From Acidimicrobiales bacterium (GTDB lineage Bacteria; Actinomycetota; Acidimicrobiia; Acidimicrobiales; VFJN01): a DNA stretch of 64,000 nucleotides. The stretch spans positions 1-64,000 of the forward strand of contig DATHJB010000170.1 of NCBI GenBank assembly GCA_035316325.1, given 5' to 3'. This document shows positions 41,390 through 49,190 of the stretch, in pieces; the first letter of the stretch is position 1, and each line of letters starts with the position of its first letter. Both the position numbers and the translations under genes were made by a program. The notes below the pieces were generated by a model. That model worked only from the letters and a program-made list of their open reading frames with translations, had not been told where the DNA came from and made no database searches.

Positions 41390-42049
41390 CTACCGGGCGC
41401 GGCGTTCGAGCTGTTCGCGGTTGGTGATCTTGTAGCGGCGGTCGGCCTGCTCGATCCAGCCGAGGCGGACGAAGCTGGCGATGGCCTTGTTCACCCGCTC
41501 GCGGGAGGCGCCGACGATGGCGGCCAGCTCCTCCTGGGTCACCGGCAGCACGAACTCGTCGTTGCCCGACGCGATCTCCAGCAGCCGCTTGGCGGTGCGG
41601 CCGGTCACGTCGAGGAACACCGAGTCGGCCAGGACGTCGTCCATGATCCGCACCCGGTCGGCCAGCATCGACACGACGCCCCAGAGCAGCTCCGGCCGCT
41701 CCTCGTAGATCTGCCGCACCGGGGCGAAGGCCACGGCCAGCAGCGTCGACGGCTCCAGGGCCCGAGCCTCGGCCGAGCGCCCCAACGGAAGGAAGAAGCC
41801 CATCTCCCCGAACAGATCCCCGTCCTCGACCAGGGCCACCACGGCCTCGCGGCCGTCGATCGAGCGCTTGGAGATGGCGATGCGACCCTGGATCACCACG
41901 TACAGCCGGTCCGGCTCGTCGCCCTCACGGAACACGACATCGCCCCGGCGCAGGCTCTCGCGACTGCTCTCGTTGGCCAGGCGCGTCAGTTCGTCGGGGC
42001 GAAGCTCCTTGAAGAGATCGACGCCTGCAAGCAGGTCAGCGGGGGTCAC
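41390..42049 (-). CDS. CRP/FNR-family transcriptional regulator
   Basis: The product is about 219 aa. The cyclic-nucleotide-binding barrel spans residues 5-125 (VVFREGDEPDRLYVVIQGRI, DGDLFGEMGFFL, then RSAEARAL). The HTH is in VTQEELAAIVGASRERVNKAIASF, very like mycobacterial Crp/GlxR. It likely binds cAMP and acts as a global regulator. Start: GTG 42049 is chosen because TAACGT lies 8 nt upstream and the length then matches the family; ATG 42079 is an alternative that would add 10 residues and cover that box. It converges on disA. Confidence 0.85.
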   Translation of the reverse strand: MTPADLLAGVDLFKELRPDELTRLANESSRESLRRGDVVFREGDEPDRLYVVIQGRIAISKRSIDGREAVVALVEDGDLFGEMGFFLPLGRSAEARALEPSTLLAVAFAPVRQIYEERPELLWGVVSMLADRVRIMDDVLADSVFLDVTGRTAKRLLEIASGNDEFVLPVTQEELAAIVGASRERVNKAIASFVRLGWIEQADRRYKITNREQLERRAR

Positions 42050-42057
42050 GCTCAGGA

Positions 42058-42063
42058 ACGTTA
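42058..42063 (-). promoter_or_regulatory. -10 box (TAACGT) of the crp-like gene
   Basis: TANNNT box 8 nt upstream of GTG 42049 on the minus strand; it decides the start. Confidence 0.5.
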
Positions 42064-42143
42064 ACCACGGAAACGCCATCTGGGTGGACACCACCCCCGG
42101 CATCCGACCCCGCCGGGTGGCCACCGCCCTCAGCTTGCGTGGC

Positions 42144-42149
42144 TAGGTT
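42144..42149 (+). promoter_or_regulatory. -10 box (TAGGTT) of ispD
   Basis: TANNNT box 9 nt upstream of ATG 42159. Confidence 0.45.
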
Positions 42150-42158
42150 CTTCGTGTC

Positions 42159-42806
42159 ATGGGCTCGGTGTGGACGATCGTGGTCGCGGCCGGCAGCGCC
42201 AGGCGGTTCGGTCAGCACAAGCAGTACCAGCCGCTCGGCGATCGCCGGGTGCTCGACTGGTCGCTCCAGGCCGCCCGGTCCGTGTCCGACGGTGTGGTCC
42301 TGGTGGTCCCCAGCGAGTACGCGGAGTCGCCCGAGCCCGGCGCCGACCGGGTGGTCGCTGGTGAGGACACCCGCTCCGGCTCGGTGCGCGCCGGGCTCGA
42401 CGCGGTGCCCCCCGAGGCCACCGTCGTCCTGGTGCACGACGGTGCCCGCCCCCTGGCCGGCGGCGACCTGTTCGAAGCCGTCGTCGCCGCCGTGGAGCAG
42501 GGGGCCGACGCCGTCGTGCCCGCCATCCCGGTGACCGACACGGTGCGGTCGCGCACCGACGGCGTCGTCGACCGGGCCGACCTGGTGGTGGTCCAGACCC
42601 CGCAGGCGTTCGACGCCGCCGTGCTGCGCGCCGCCCACGCCGGCAGCGACGAGGGCACCGACGACGCCTCGCTGGTCGAGGCCATCGGCGGCACGGTCCA
42701 GCTGGTGTCGGGCACGCCCACCAACCTCAAGATCACCTACCCGACCGACCTCCTGCTCGCCGAGGCCCTGCTCCCCGGCATCACCTACGGCCGGGCCGCC
42801 CCATGA
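42159..42806 (+). CDS. ispD: 2-C-methyl-D-erythritol 4-phosphate cytidylyltransferase
   Basis: The product is 215 aa. The CTP-binding loop is VVAAGSARRFGQHKQY, somewhat diverged from the usual AAGxGxR. VLVHDGARPL, PVTDTVR, QTPQAFD and NLKITYPTDL are intact. It is the third step of the MEP isoprenoid pathway. ATGA overlap with ispF couples the two. Confidence 0.92.
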   Translation: MGSVWTIVVAAGSARRFGQHKQYQPLGDRRVLDWSLQAARSVSDGVVLVVPSEYAESPEPGADRVVAGEDTRSGSVRAGLDAVPPEATVVLVHDGARPLAGGDLFEAVVAAVEQGADAVVPAIPVTDTVRSRTDGVVDRADLVVVQTPQAFDAAVLRAAHAGSDEGTDDASLVEAIGGTVQLVSGTPTNLKITYPTDLLLAEALLPGITYGRAAP

Positions 42807-43309
42807 GCGACGGCGGGAGCGTGCCCGGCATCCGGATCGGGCAGGGCTACGACGTGCACGCCTTCAGCGACGACCCGGCGCGCCCCCTGGTCATCGGCGG
42901 TGTCGAGTTCCCCGGCGCACCCGGCCTCGCCGGTCACAGCGACGCCGACGTGCTGGCCCACGCGGTCACCGACGCCCTGCTGGGCGCCGCCGGCCTGGGC
43001 GACATCGGCCAGCACTTCCCCGACACCGACGCCCGCTGGGCCGGCGCCGACTCGATCGAGCTGCTCACCAGCGCCGTCGCCGACGTCCGGGCTGCCGGCT
43101 GGTCGCCGCAGAACGTCGACTGCACGGTCGTCCTGGAGTCCCCGAAGCTGGCCCCTCACCGGTCGGCCATGGAGGAGCGCCTGTCGTCGGCCGTCGGCGC
43201 CCCCGTCACCGTCAAAGGAAAACGAGCCGAGGGCCTCGGCGCCCTCGGCCGCCACGAAGGCATCGCCTGCCTCGCCGTCGCCCTCGTCACCAGGAGCACC
43301 GCCACATGA
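42803..43309 (+). CDS. ispF: 2-C-methyl-D-erythritol 2,4-cyclodiphosphate synthase
   Basis: The product is 168 aa. Metal ligands are in GYDVHAF (D, H) and GHSDADVLAHA (H); DIGQHFPDTD and VTVKGKRAEGLGALGR close the substrate site. It follows ispD in the MEP pathway. It overlaps ispD and the rRNA methyltransferase gene by 4 nt each. Confidence 0.95.
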   Translation: MSDGGSVPGIRIGQGYDVHAFSDDPARPLVIGGVEFPGAPGLAGHSDADVLAHAVTDALLGAAGLGDIGQHFPDTDARWAGADSIELLTSAVADVRAAGWSPQNVDCTVVLESPKLAPHRSAMEERLSSAVGAPVTVKGKRAEGLGALGRHEGIACLAVALVTRSTAT

Positions 43310-44349
43310 AGCCGAACCGAGGACGAGGACGCGGGGGTGCTCCCGGTCGGGACGCACCGGCCGGCAAGGGTGCGTCGAGGCGGGGCGGGACGACCGGTGG
43401 GCGCGGCGTCGGGTCGGGAGCCCGTGGCGCCGCTGGTCGAGGCGCGGCCGGGGGTGGCACCGGCCGGGGAGCGGGCAGCCGGGGGTCGAGCGGTACCGGG
43501 CGGACACCGCCGCCGACCCGGGTGCGGCCGGGGAGCCGGACGACCACCACCGCGATCCCCTCGGCACGGCGGGGGCAGAGCAAGGACCGCCGCACCGTCG
43601 GCGGCGACCAGGTGGAGGGCCGTCAGGCCGTCCGGGAGCTGCTGGTGGCCGGTCGCCGCAAGGCGCACGAGATCTGGATCGCCGGCGACACCGAGGCCGC
43701 CCCCATCCTCGACGACATCCGCGAGATGGCCGCCGCGGCCCGCACCCCGGTCCGCGAGGTGAGCCGCGGCAAGTTCGCCGCCCAGGCCCGCTGCGAGGCG
43801 CCCCAGGGCGTCCTGGCGATGGCGGCAGGCCTCGAGGAGGCCTCGCTCGACGATCTGTTGAGCGGCTCCACGCAACGGGGGCGGAAGGTCGCCCCCTTCC
43901 TGGTCGCCCTCGACGGCGTGACCGACCCCGGCAACCTCGGCGCCGTGCTGCGCTCCGCCGAGTGCGCCGGCGCCACGGGCGTGGTGCTGCCCCGCCACCG
44001 GGCGGTGCACGTCACGCCGGCCGCCACCAAGGCCGCCGCCGGAGCCGTCGAGTACCTGCCGATCGCCCTGGTCGGCGGCCTCCCCGCCGCCCTGGCGCAG
44101 CTGTCGAAGGCGGCCGTCCTGGTGGTCGGGCTCGACGGCGCCGCCGACAAGCAGCTCGCCGACCTGAGCCCGGCCGACGGCCCGGTGTGCCTGGTGCTCG
44201 GGGCCGAGGGCCGGGGCCTGTCGCGCCTGGTCCGCGAGCGCTGCGACGAGGTGGTCGCCATCCCCCTGGGGGGAAGGCTCGCGTCGCTCAACGTCGCCGC
44301 CGCCGGAACTCTCGCCTGTTTCGAGATCGCCCGCCACCGCTCGGGGTAG
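43306..44349 (+). CDS. rlmB: TrmH-family 23S rRNA 2'-O-methyltransferase with long Gly/Arg-rich N-terminal tail
   Basis: The product is 347 aa. The first 90 residues or so are Gly/Arg/Ser/Thr-rich and disordered (MKPNRGRGRGGAPGRD...). The substrate-binding domain follows (VEGRQAVRELLVAGRRK). The SPOUT domain has TDPGNLGAVLRSAE, VLGAEGRGLSRLV and IPLGGRLASLNVAAAG, the SAM-binding knot. It probably methylates G2251 of 23S rRNA, by homology to RlmB. The tail may bind RNA electrostatically. It is coupled to ispF by an ATGA overlap. Confidence 0.88.
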   Translation: MKPNRGRGRGGAPGRDAPAGKGASRRGGTTGGRGVGSGARGAAGRGAAGGGTGRGAGSRGSSGTGRTPPPTRVRPGSRTTTTAIPSARRGQSKDRRTVGGDQVEGRQAVRELLVAGRRKAHEIWIAGDTEAAPILDDIREMAAAARTPVREVSRGKFAAQARCEAPQGVLAMAAGLEEASLDDLLSGSTQRGRKVAPFLVALDGVTDPGNLGAVLRSAECAGATGVVLPRHRAVHVTPAATKAAAGAVEYLPIALVGGLPAALAQLSKAAVLVVGLDGAADKQLADLSPADGPVCLVLGAEGRGLSRLVRERCDEVVAIPLGGRLASLNVAAAGTLACFEIARHRSG

Positions 44350-44352
44350 CTT
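44347..44352 (+). promoter_or_regulatory. -10 box (TAGCTT) of a small gene
   Basis: TANNNT box overlapping the end of the methyltransferase gene, 10 nt upstream of ATG 44363. Confidence 0.4.
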
Positions 44353-44362
44353 CGGACCCGAG

Positions 44363-44533
44363 ATGCTGATGGTCCAGTCCGAACAGTCGGGTGCCGTGCT
44401 GCTCCTCACGGGCGGGGTGTCGTTCCTCGTGGAGTCGCCGGCGGAGGTCGAGGCGCACCGCCGCGGCGGCGTCCCGCTCATCTCCGTGGCCCACACGCAG
44501 TTCCGGCGCTACGAGTCGGTCCGCAAGGCCTGA
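44363..44533 (+). CDS. Small hypothetical protein (56 aa)
   Basis: The frame encodes MLMVQSEQSGAVLLLTGG followed by SFLVESPAEVEAHRRGG and ends FRRYESVRKA. It has no recognisable domain, though the length, codon bias and an upstream -10 box support a real gene. It is probably soluble. Confidence 0.5.
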   Translation: MLMVQSEQSGAVLLLTGGVSFLVESPAEVEAHRRGGVPLISVAHTQFRRYESVRKA

Positions 44534-44582
44534 CCCCGGAACGACTTGCGGCCGCCCCGGCCCGGGCGACCAGAATGCCCTG

Positions 44583-44981
44583 GTGACAGCGGGCTGGACA
44601 CCGGAGCTGCGGGTGCACGAGACGGGCGCGGGCTGCCGTCTCACGCTCGTCGGCCTCTCCTACGGGCACGGCGAGACGCTGCAGGACGCGGCCGACGACC
44701 TCGTCCTCCGCGTCTTGAACCTGGTGCTGTGCCTGCGGTCGTCCGGCTTCCGGGTCCCCGCCGGCGTCGGCGCCCCCGACCCCCGGCTCCTCGATCTCCT
44801 GTGGGAGCTGGCGGACCTCGCGGCCCGCGGCGAGAACATCCGCACCCGCCTGCTGGGGCGTCGCGGAAGCGTCCGACCCCGCCACCTGACTCCGGCGGCC
44901 GCCGGTAGTCCCGCCAACCACCCCGCCGCCGCCCCAAGCGGTCTCGGGCATTCGCCGAGGCCGTTACATTCATACGGATGA
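44583..44981 (+). CDS. Hypothetical protein whose C-terminus reads into repeat copy B
   Basis: The product is about 132 aa from GTG 44583. The body (TAGWTPELRVHETGAGCRLTLVGLSYGHGETLQDAADDLVLRVLNLVLCLRSSGF) looks like a genuine alpha/beta fold; I do not recognise it. The last 24 residues or so (SPANHPAAAPSGLGHS...) are encoded by repeat copy B and may replace an original C-terminus. Confidence 0.45.
   Translation: MTAGWTPELRVHETGAGCRLTLVGLSYGHGETLQDAADDLVLRVLNLVLCLRSSGFRVPAGVGAPDPRLLDLLWELADLAARGENIRTRLLGRRGSVRPRHLTPAAAGSPANHPAAAPSGLGHSPRPLHSYG
44915..44964 (+). repeat. Promoter-linked repeat, copy B
   Basis: Same blocks as copies A and C; similarity to C continues leftward to about 44904 (GTAGTCCCGC). 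GCCGAGGC at 44954-44961 is followed after 3 nt by TACATT (44965-44970) and, 7 nt later, by ATG 44978. Confidence 0.8.
44965..44970 (+). promoter_or_regulatory. -10 box (TACATT) after repeat copy B
   Basis: TANNNT box 7 nt upstream of ATG 44978, spaced from the repeat as at the other two copies. Confidence 0.45.
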
Positions 44982-45031
44982 GCGACTCCGCCCTCACCGA
45001 CCCCGGCGTCGGCCCGTGGTCGAGCGAGTGA
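44978..45031 (+). CDS. Possible 17-aa peptide downstream of repeat copy B
   Basis: ATG 44978 opens MSDSALTDPGVGPWSSE and stops at 45031, 8 nt before the 3' end of the opposing tRNA-Thr. It has the same promoter-to-start geometry as hpt and otsA at the other two repeat copies. It could be the remnant of a gene once served by this promoter, or a leader peptide. Confidence 0.3.
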   Translation: MSDSALTDPGVGPWSSE

Positions 45032-45039
45032 GCAAGTGA

Positions 45040-45111
45040 GCCGGAAGTGGGACTCGAACCCACGGCCTGCTGTTTACAAGACAGCTGCTCTGCCAACTGA
45101 GCTATTCCGGC
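45040..45111 (-). tRNA. tRNA-Thr (anticodon TGT)
   Basis: On the minus strand the acceptor stem GCCGGAA pairs with TTCCGGC. The D arm is GCTC-AGTTGGCA-GAGC, the anticodon arm GCTGT-CTTGTAA-ACAGC with anticodon TGT, and the T arm GTGGG-TTCGAGT-CCCAC. CCA is not encoded. It reads ACA codons. Confidence 0.95.
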
Positions 45112-45203
45112 AACGAGCCCTAGATGCTTGCATCGCGGGGGCCGTCACGCCAACGTTTCCGAGTGCAATGACCCGGCGCCACCGGCGCCGGCGTCCGATG
45201 GCG

Positions 45204-45209
45204 TACCGT
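45204..45209 (+). promoter_or_regulatory. -10 candidate (TACCGT) of the LytR_C gene
   Basis: TANNNT box 37 nt upstream of ATG 45247; the leader carries AGGAGG at 45234-45239, 7 nt from the start, so this is a leadered gene. Confidence 0.4.
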
Positions 45210-45246
45210 CGAGATCTCCCACACGGACCTTCCAGGAGGCCGGAGA

Positions 45247-45762
45247 ATGGTTCCTGAGCGCACCCAACCGCGCGCCAACCCCGCACGGGGGGTGGCGCTG
45301 ATAGCGACCGCCGTGATCGTCGGGTTCCTGCTGCTGCGCAACTGGGACGGTGGCATCGCCGGGGGGAGCGAGGCGATCGACGCCGAGGCGGGCGGCGACG
45401 CGGCAGGTGGCGCCGGGGGGACGACCACCACCCTGCCGCCGACCACGGTGGCGGCGCGGCCGCCGTCCGAGGTGACGATCCGGGTGCTCAACGCCACCGA
45501 CGTGGTGGGCGCCGCCGGCAGCCAGAGCGAGATCCTCCAGCAGAACGGCTACCAGGCGGTCGAGCCCGACGACGCCGGCATGACGCTCGAGACCACCAAG
45601 GTCCTCTACGCCGCCGGCTACGAGCAGGAGGCCGCCGAGATGGCCCGGGCCATCAACTCGCCGCCGGACGCCCTGGAAGCCATCGCCGAGCCCCCACAGG
45701 TCGACCCGGCCGGCGCCAACCTGGTCGTCCTCCTGGGCGCGGACCTCGCCAGCGCCCTCTGA
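45247..45762 (+). CDS. LytR C-terminal-domain membrane protein
   Basis: The product is 171 aa. One N-terminal transmembrane helix (GVALIATAVIVGFLLL) is followed by a Gly/Ala then Thr/Pro-rich linker (GGTTTTLPPTT). The LytR_C domain follows (EVTIRVLNATDVVGAAGSQ, LETTKVLYAAGYEQEA, NLVVLLGADL). Such proteins are wall-associated and often occur beside LCP ligases; the catalytic LCP domain is absent here. It is preceded by tRNA-Thr on the opposite strand. Confidence 0.75.
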   Translation: MVPERTQPRANPARGVALIATAVIVGFLLLRNWDGGIAGGSEAIDAEAGGDAAGGAGGTTTTLPPTTVAARPPSEVTIRVLNATDVVGAAGSQSEILQQNGYQAVEPDDAGMTLETTKVLYAAGYEQEAAEMARAINSPPDALEAIAEPPQVDPAGANLVVLLGADLASAL

Positions 45763-45786
45763 CCCTGTTGCCATAGCCACCCCCGA

Positions 45787-45792
45787 TACGGT
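45787..45792 (+). promoter_or_regulatory. -10 box (TACGGT) of otsB
   Basis: TANNNT box 7 nt upstream of GTG 45800. Confidence 0.45.
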
Positions 45793-45799
45793 TCGGGGC

Positions 45800-46579
45800 G
45801 TGAGCTCCGCCACGGCTCTTGTCGCTCCCATCGTCCGTCGCGCCGACGAGAGCGGTGTGCTCCTCGACTTCGACGGGACGCTCGCGCCCATCGTCGACGA
45901 GCCCGCATCGGCCCGCCCGCTCGACGGCGTGATCGAGGTCCTCGAGGAGCTGACCCGGTCGTACCGGCTCGTCGGTGTGCTGTCGGGGCGGCCGGTGGCC
46001 TTCCTCGTCCCGTTGCTCCCGCCCGGCCTGGTCGTCTCGGGCCTGTACGGCCTCGAGGTGGTGCGGGACGGCCAACGGACCGACCACCCCTACGCGGGCT
46101 CGTGGCGGGAGGTGGTCGAGGACGTCGTGCGGACGTCCCGGTCGCGGGGCCCCGACGGGATGGACGTCGAGTCGAAGGGCCTGTCGCTCACCCTGCACTA
46201 CCGCTCGCATCCCGAGCTGGCCGAGGCGGTGCTCGCCTGGGCCAAGGGCCAGGCGGCCCGTTCGGGGCTGCAGGCCCGGCCGGCCCGCATGTCGGTGGAG
46301 CTGCACCCGCCCATACCTGCCGACAAGGGCACCGCCCTGGAGGACCTGGCCGGTGGGATGGCGGGGGTCGCCTACGTGGGCGACGACCGGGGCGACCTCC
46401 CCGCCTTCGACGCCCTCGACCGCCTGACCGCCGCCGACCCCGAGCTGCACGCCCTCAAGGTCGCCGTCGCCAGCGCCGAGGCCCCGGCCGAGCTGGTCGA
46501 CCGGGCCGACCTGGTCCTCGACGGCCCAACCGCGGTGCTCGCCTTCCTCCGGACCCTCGTCCCCGGCGACACGCCCTAG
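45800..46579 (+). CDS. otsB: Trehalose-6-phosphate phosphatase
   Basis: The product is 259 aa. The HAD nucleophile motif is LLDFDGTLAPI, with LVGVLSGRP, SGLYGLEVV, ADKGTALEDL and AYVGDDRGDLPAFDAL (acid loop). It removes phosphate from trehalose-6-phosphate. It converges on otsA with a 14-nt gap, so the two trehalose genes are separately promoted. Confidence 0.92.
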   Translation: MSSATALVAPIVRRADESGVLLDFDGTLAPIVDEPASARPLDGVIEVLEELTRSYRLVGVLSGRPVAFLVPLLPPGLVVSGLYGLEVVRDGQRTDHPYAGSWREVVEDVVRTSRSRGPDGMDVESKGLSLTLHYRSHPELAEAVLAWAKGQAARSGLQARPARMSVELHPPIPADKGTALEDLAGGMAGVAYVGDDRGDLPAFDALDRLTAADPELHALKVAVASAEAPAELVDRADLVLDGPTAVLAFLRTLVPGDTP

Positions 46580-46593
46580 GCCCGCCCGACCTG

Positions 46594-47970
46594 TCACCCA
46601 GCCGCGCGGAGCTGCTCGGCGAGCCAGTCGGACGGGGTGCGCTGCTCGACGATCGTGCGGAGGCGCTTCGCGTGGTCGCTGCGGGCGTCGGGGGACATGC
46701 GGAGCGCCCGGTCGAGGACGTCGGCGGTGCCGGCGACGTCGAACGGGGGGACAGCCAGGGCGACGTCGCCCAGCTCGGCCCACGCCCCGGCCTCCCGGGA
46801 CAGGCACAGCACCCCGTCGCGCTCGTTCACCAGCGCCGCCTCCTTGGCGACCAGGTTGAGGCCGTCGCGCACCGGGTTCACCAGCAGCACGTCGGCCCGC
46901 CGCAGCAACGCCACCGACCGGGGGTAGTCGTCGCTGGTGTCGTAGACGATCGGCGTCCAGTCGGACGTCGCCCACCGGTCGTTGATCGAGGCGACCACCG
47001 CGTCGACCTCCGCCTGGTAGCGGACGTACTCGGGCACCCCGCCCCGCGACGGGTACACGGAGGCGGCGAAGACGACCCGCTCCCGCCAGTCCGGGTACCG
47101 GTCGAGCAGGTCGTCGAAGGCCAGGAACCCCCGGAGGATGTTCTTCGACAGCTCGATGCGGTCGACCCGCCCGACCACCAGCCGGTCGCCGACCGCCGAG
47201 CACAGCGACGCGAACGCCGTGTCGCAGGCGGCCGACGAGGCGGCTCGGCGCACGTCGTCGGCGTCGGCCGGCAAGGGCGACACGAACGTCCGGGGCGTCA
47301 GCGCCAGCACCTCCCGGCAGCAGGCGGTGAAGTCGTCGGCCCAGCGCTGGGTGTGGAAGCCGCAGGCGTTGAAGGCGCAGAGACCCGCCAGCAGCTCGGC
47401 GGCCACGTGGTCGGGCAGCACCCGCAGCCACGTCGGGGTGGCGAACGGCGTGTGGGCGAAGTGGACCAGCGCCAGGTCGGGCCGGTGCTCGGCCAGGTCG
47501 TGGGCCACCAGCGCCAGGTGGTAGTCCTGCACCAGCACCGCGGCACCCGTCGGGGCGTCGTTCATGACGGCGCTGGCGAACGCCTGGTTGAGCTTGCGGT
47601 AGGCGCCCCACGCCTCCCGGAACTCCCGCCCGAAGGCGGGCGAGCGGGGCAGGTCGTAGAGGCCGTGGTGGAGGAACCAGAGGACCTGGTTGCTGACCTC
47701 GTCGTAGGCCCGCCGGTAGACGTCGGGGTCGATGGCCAGGAGCCGGGCCCGGAAGCCGTCGGCCTCGACGGTGCCGTGGGCGGCGGCGCGGCGGTCGGCG
47801 TCGGAGATGGCGGCGGCGATCCACGTCGCCCGGGTGCCGGCGACCAGCGGCCCGATGCCCGAGACCAGCCCGCCCGCCCCCCGTCGACCGACCAGTTGGC
47901 CGTCCTCCCGCTCGGAGAACGACACCGGCCCACGGTTGGACACGATCACCACGTCTCGTTCCACCACCAC
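46594..47970 (-). CDS. otsA: Trehalose-6-phosphate synthase (GT20)
   Basis: The product is 458 aa. VVIVSNRGPVSF opens it; RGAGGLVSGIGPLV binds the donor sugar. VLVQDYHLALVAHDLAEHRPD, FAHTPFATP, GRVDRIELSKNI and NPVRDGLNLVAKE are OtsA signatures. It makes trehalose-6-phosphate from a nucleotide-glucose and glucose-6-phosphate. The start is a GTG within GTG-GTG-GTG; TAGCTT lies 7 nt upstream, right after repeat copy C. Trehalose serves as osmolyte and reserve. Confidence 0.93.
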   Translation of the reverse strand: MVVERDVVIVSNRGPVSFSEREDGQLVGRRGAGGLVSGIGPLVAGTRATWIAAAISDADRRAAAHGTVEADGFRARLLAIDPDVYRRAYDEVSNQVLWFLHHGLYDLPRSPAFGREFREAWGAYRKLNQAFASAVMNDAPTGAAVLVQDYHLALVAHDLAEHRPDLALVHFAHTPFATPTWLRVLPDHVAAELLAGLCAFNACGFHTQRWADDFTACCREVLALTPRTFVSPLPADADDVRRAASSAACDTAFASLCSAVGDRLVVGRVDRIELSKNILRGFLAFDDLLDRYPDWRERVVFAASVYPSRGGVPEYVRYQAEVDAVVASINDRWATSDWTPIVYDTSDDYPRSVALLRRADVLLVNPVRDGLNLVAKEAALVNERDGVLCLSREAGAWAELGDVALAVPPFDVAGTADVLDRALRMSPDARSDHAKRLRTIVEQRTPSDWLAEQLRAAG

Positions 47971-47977
47971 CGTGCAG

Positions 47978-47983
47978 AAGCTA
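47978..47983 (-). promoter_or_regulatory. -10 box (TAGCTT) of otsA
   Basis: TANNNT box 7 nt upstream of the GTG at 47970 and 3 nt after GCCGAGGC of repeat copy C. Confidence 0.5.
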
Positions 47984-48031
47984 CTTGCCTCGGCGCAGCC
48001 GAGACCGCTTGGGGCGGTGGCGGGGTGGTTG
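47984..48031 (-). repeat. Promoter-linked repeat, copy C (upstream of otsA)
   Basis: Inverted relative to copies A and B. On the minus strand it reads CAACCACCCCGCC, CCGCCCCAAGCGGTCTCGG, a 4-nt spacer, then GCCGAGGC. Similarity to copy B extends to about 48041. The copy drives towards otsA. Confidence 0.8.
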
Positions 48032-48140
48032 GCGGGCTACTGGCCTCACGTCACCCGGACCCCACCCGCGCCGTAGCCGCAGGACGCCCAAGCGTGAGGC
48101 ACCCGACCGACCCCCACGCAGCGGGCAGACTGGCGGGCCT

Positions 48141-49190
48141 ATGCGCTTGGTGGCGGCCCCCGACAAGCTGCGTGGCACGGCCACGGCGCACGATGTCGCG
48201 GCCGCGCTCGGGCGGGCGGCGGCCGCAGCTGGCTGGGAATGCGTCGAGCAGCCGGTGGCCGACGGGGGCGAGGGGACGCTCGAGGTGTTCGGCGGCCCCA
48301 ACCGCACGACCCGCGTGACCGGCCCGCTGGGCGACCCGGTCGACGCCGAGTGGCGCCTCGACGGGAAGACCGCCGTCGTCGAGATGGCCCGGGCGTCCGG
48401 CCTCGACCTGGTGGGCGGCCCCGAGGGCAACGACCCGGTGGCGGCGTCGACGGTCGGCACCGGCGAGCTCCTGTCGAAGGCCCTGGAGTTGGGCGCCCGC
48501 CGCCTGCTGGTGGGCCTGGGCGGTTCGGCGACCACCGACGGCGGCCTGGGCGCCCTGCGCGCCCTCTACCCCCTCCAGAGGCTGCGGGGCATCGAGCTGA
48601 TCGTGATGTGCGACGTGCGCACGGCGTTCGTCGACGCCGCCGAGGTGTTCGCCCCCCAGAAGGGTGCCTCGCCCGCCCAGGTGGAGCTGCTGCGCCGCCG
48701 CCTGATCCGCCTGGCCGAGGTGTACCTGGAGGACCACGGCGTCGACGTTCTGGAGCTCCAGGGTGCCGGTTCCGCCGGTGGCCTGGCCGGAGGGCTTGCC
48801 GCGGCCGGCGGCACCCTGCTGGGCGGCTTCGACGCCATCGCCGACGAGGTGGCCCTGCCCGACGCCGTGGAGGATGCCGACCTGGTGATCACCGCCGAGG
48901 GCTTCCTCGACGAGCAGTCGTTCGAGGGCAAGGTCGTGGGAGGGGTGGCGGAACTCGCGGCCTCGTTGGGCGTACCCTGCCTCGCCATCGTGGGCGACTC
49001 AGTGGACCTCGAGGCGGAGGGCATCGTGGATCGAGTGGAGAGCGACGGGCCGGGCGGGCGGCTCCGGGTCGTGTCGCTCGTGGAGCGGTTCGGTCGGGAG
49101 CGCGCCGAGAGCGCCCCGGTCGAGTGCATCGAGGAGGTCGCGGCCGAGGCCCTCGCCACCGCCGGCCGAACGGGCGCCCCGCAGCAATGA
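48141..49190 (+). CDS. Glycerate kinase
   Basis: The product is 349 aa. APDKLRGTATAHDVA, VADGGEGTLEVF, GLGGSATTDGGLGALRAL, VMCDVRTAFVDAAEVFAPQKGA and VITAEGFLDEQSFEGK define the GlxK/GarK-type family. It phosphorylates glycerate at the 2- or 3-position, which cannot be decided from sequence. The next-but-one gene is gpgS, which uses 3-phosphoglycerate, so a link to glucosylglycerate metabolism is plausible. It is coupled to the permease gene by an ATGA overlap. Confidence 0.85.
   Translation: MRLVAAPDKLRGTATAHDVAAALGRAAAAAGWECVEQPVADGGEGTLEVFGGPNRTTRVTGPLGDPVDAEWRLDGKTAVVEMARASGLDLVGGPEGNDPVAASTVGTGELLSKALELGARRLLVGLGGSATTDGGLGALRALYPLQRLRGIELIVMCDVRTAFVDAAEVFAPQKGASPAQVELLRRRLIRLAEVYLEDHGVDVLELQGAGSAGGLAGGLAAAGGTLLGGFDAIADEVALPDAVEDADLVITAEGFLDEQSFEGKVVGGVAELAASLGVPCLAIVGDSVDLEAEGIVDRVESDGPGGRLRVVSLVERFGRERAESAPVECIEEVAAEALATAGRTGAPQQ

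Noticed and set aside
41341-41395. Possible hairpin between disA and crp around ACCATGGT
   Set aside because: The symmetry is limited to a few bases and does not make a stable stem like the other convergent-gap hairpins.
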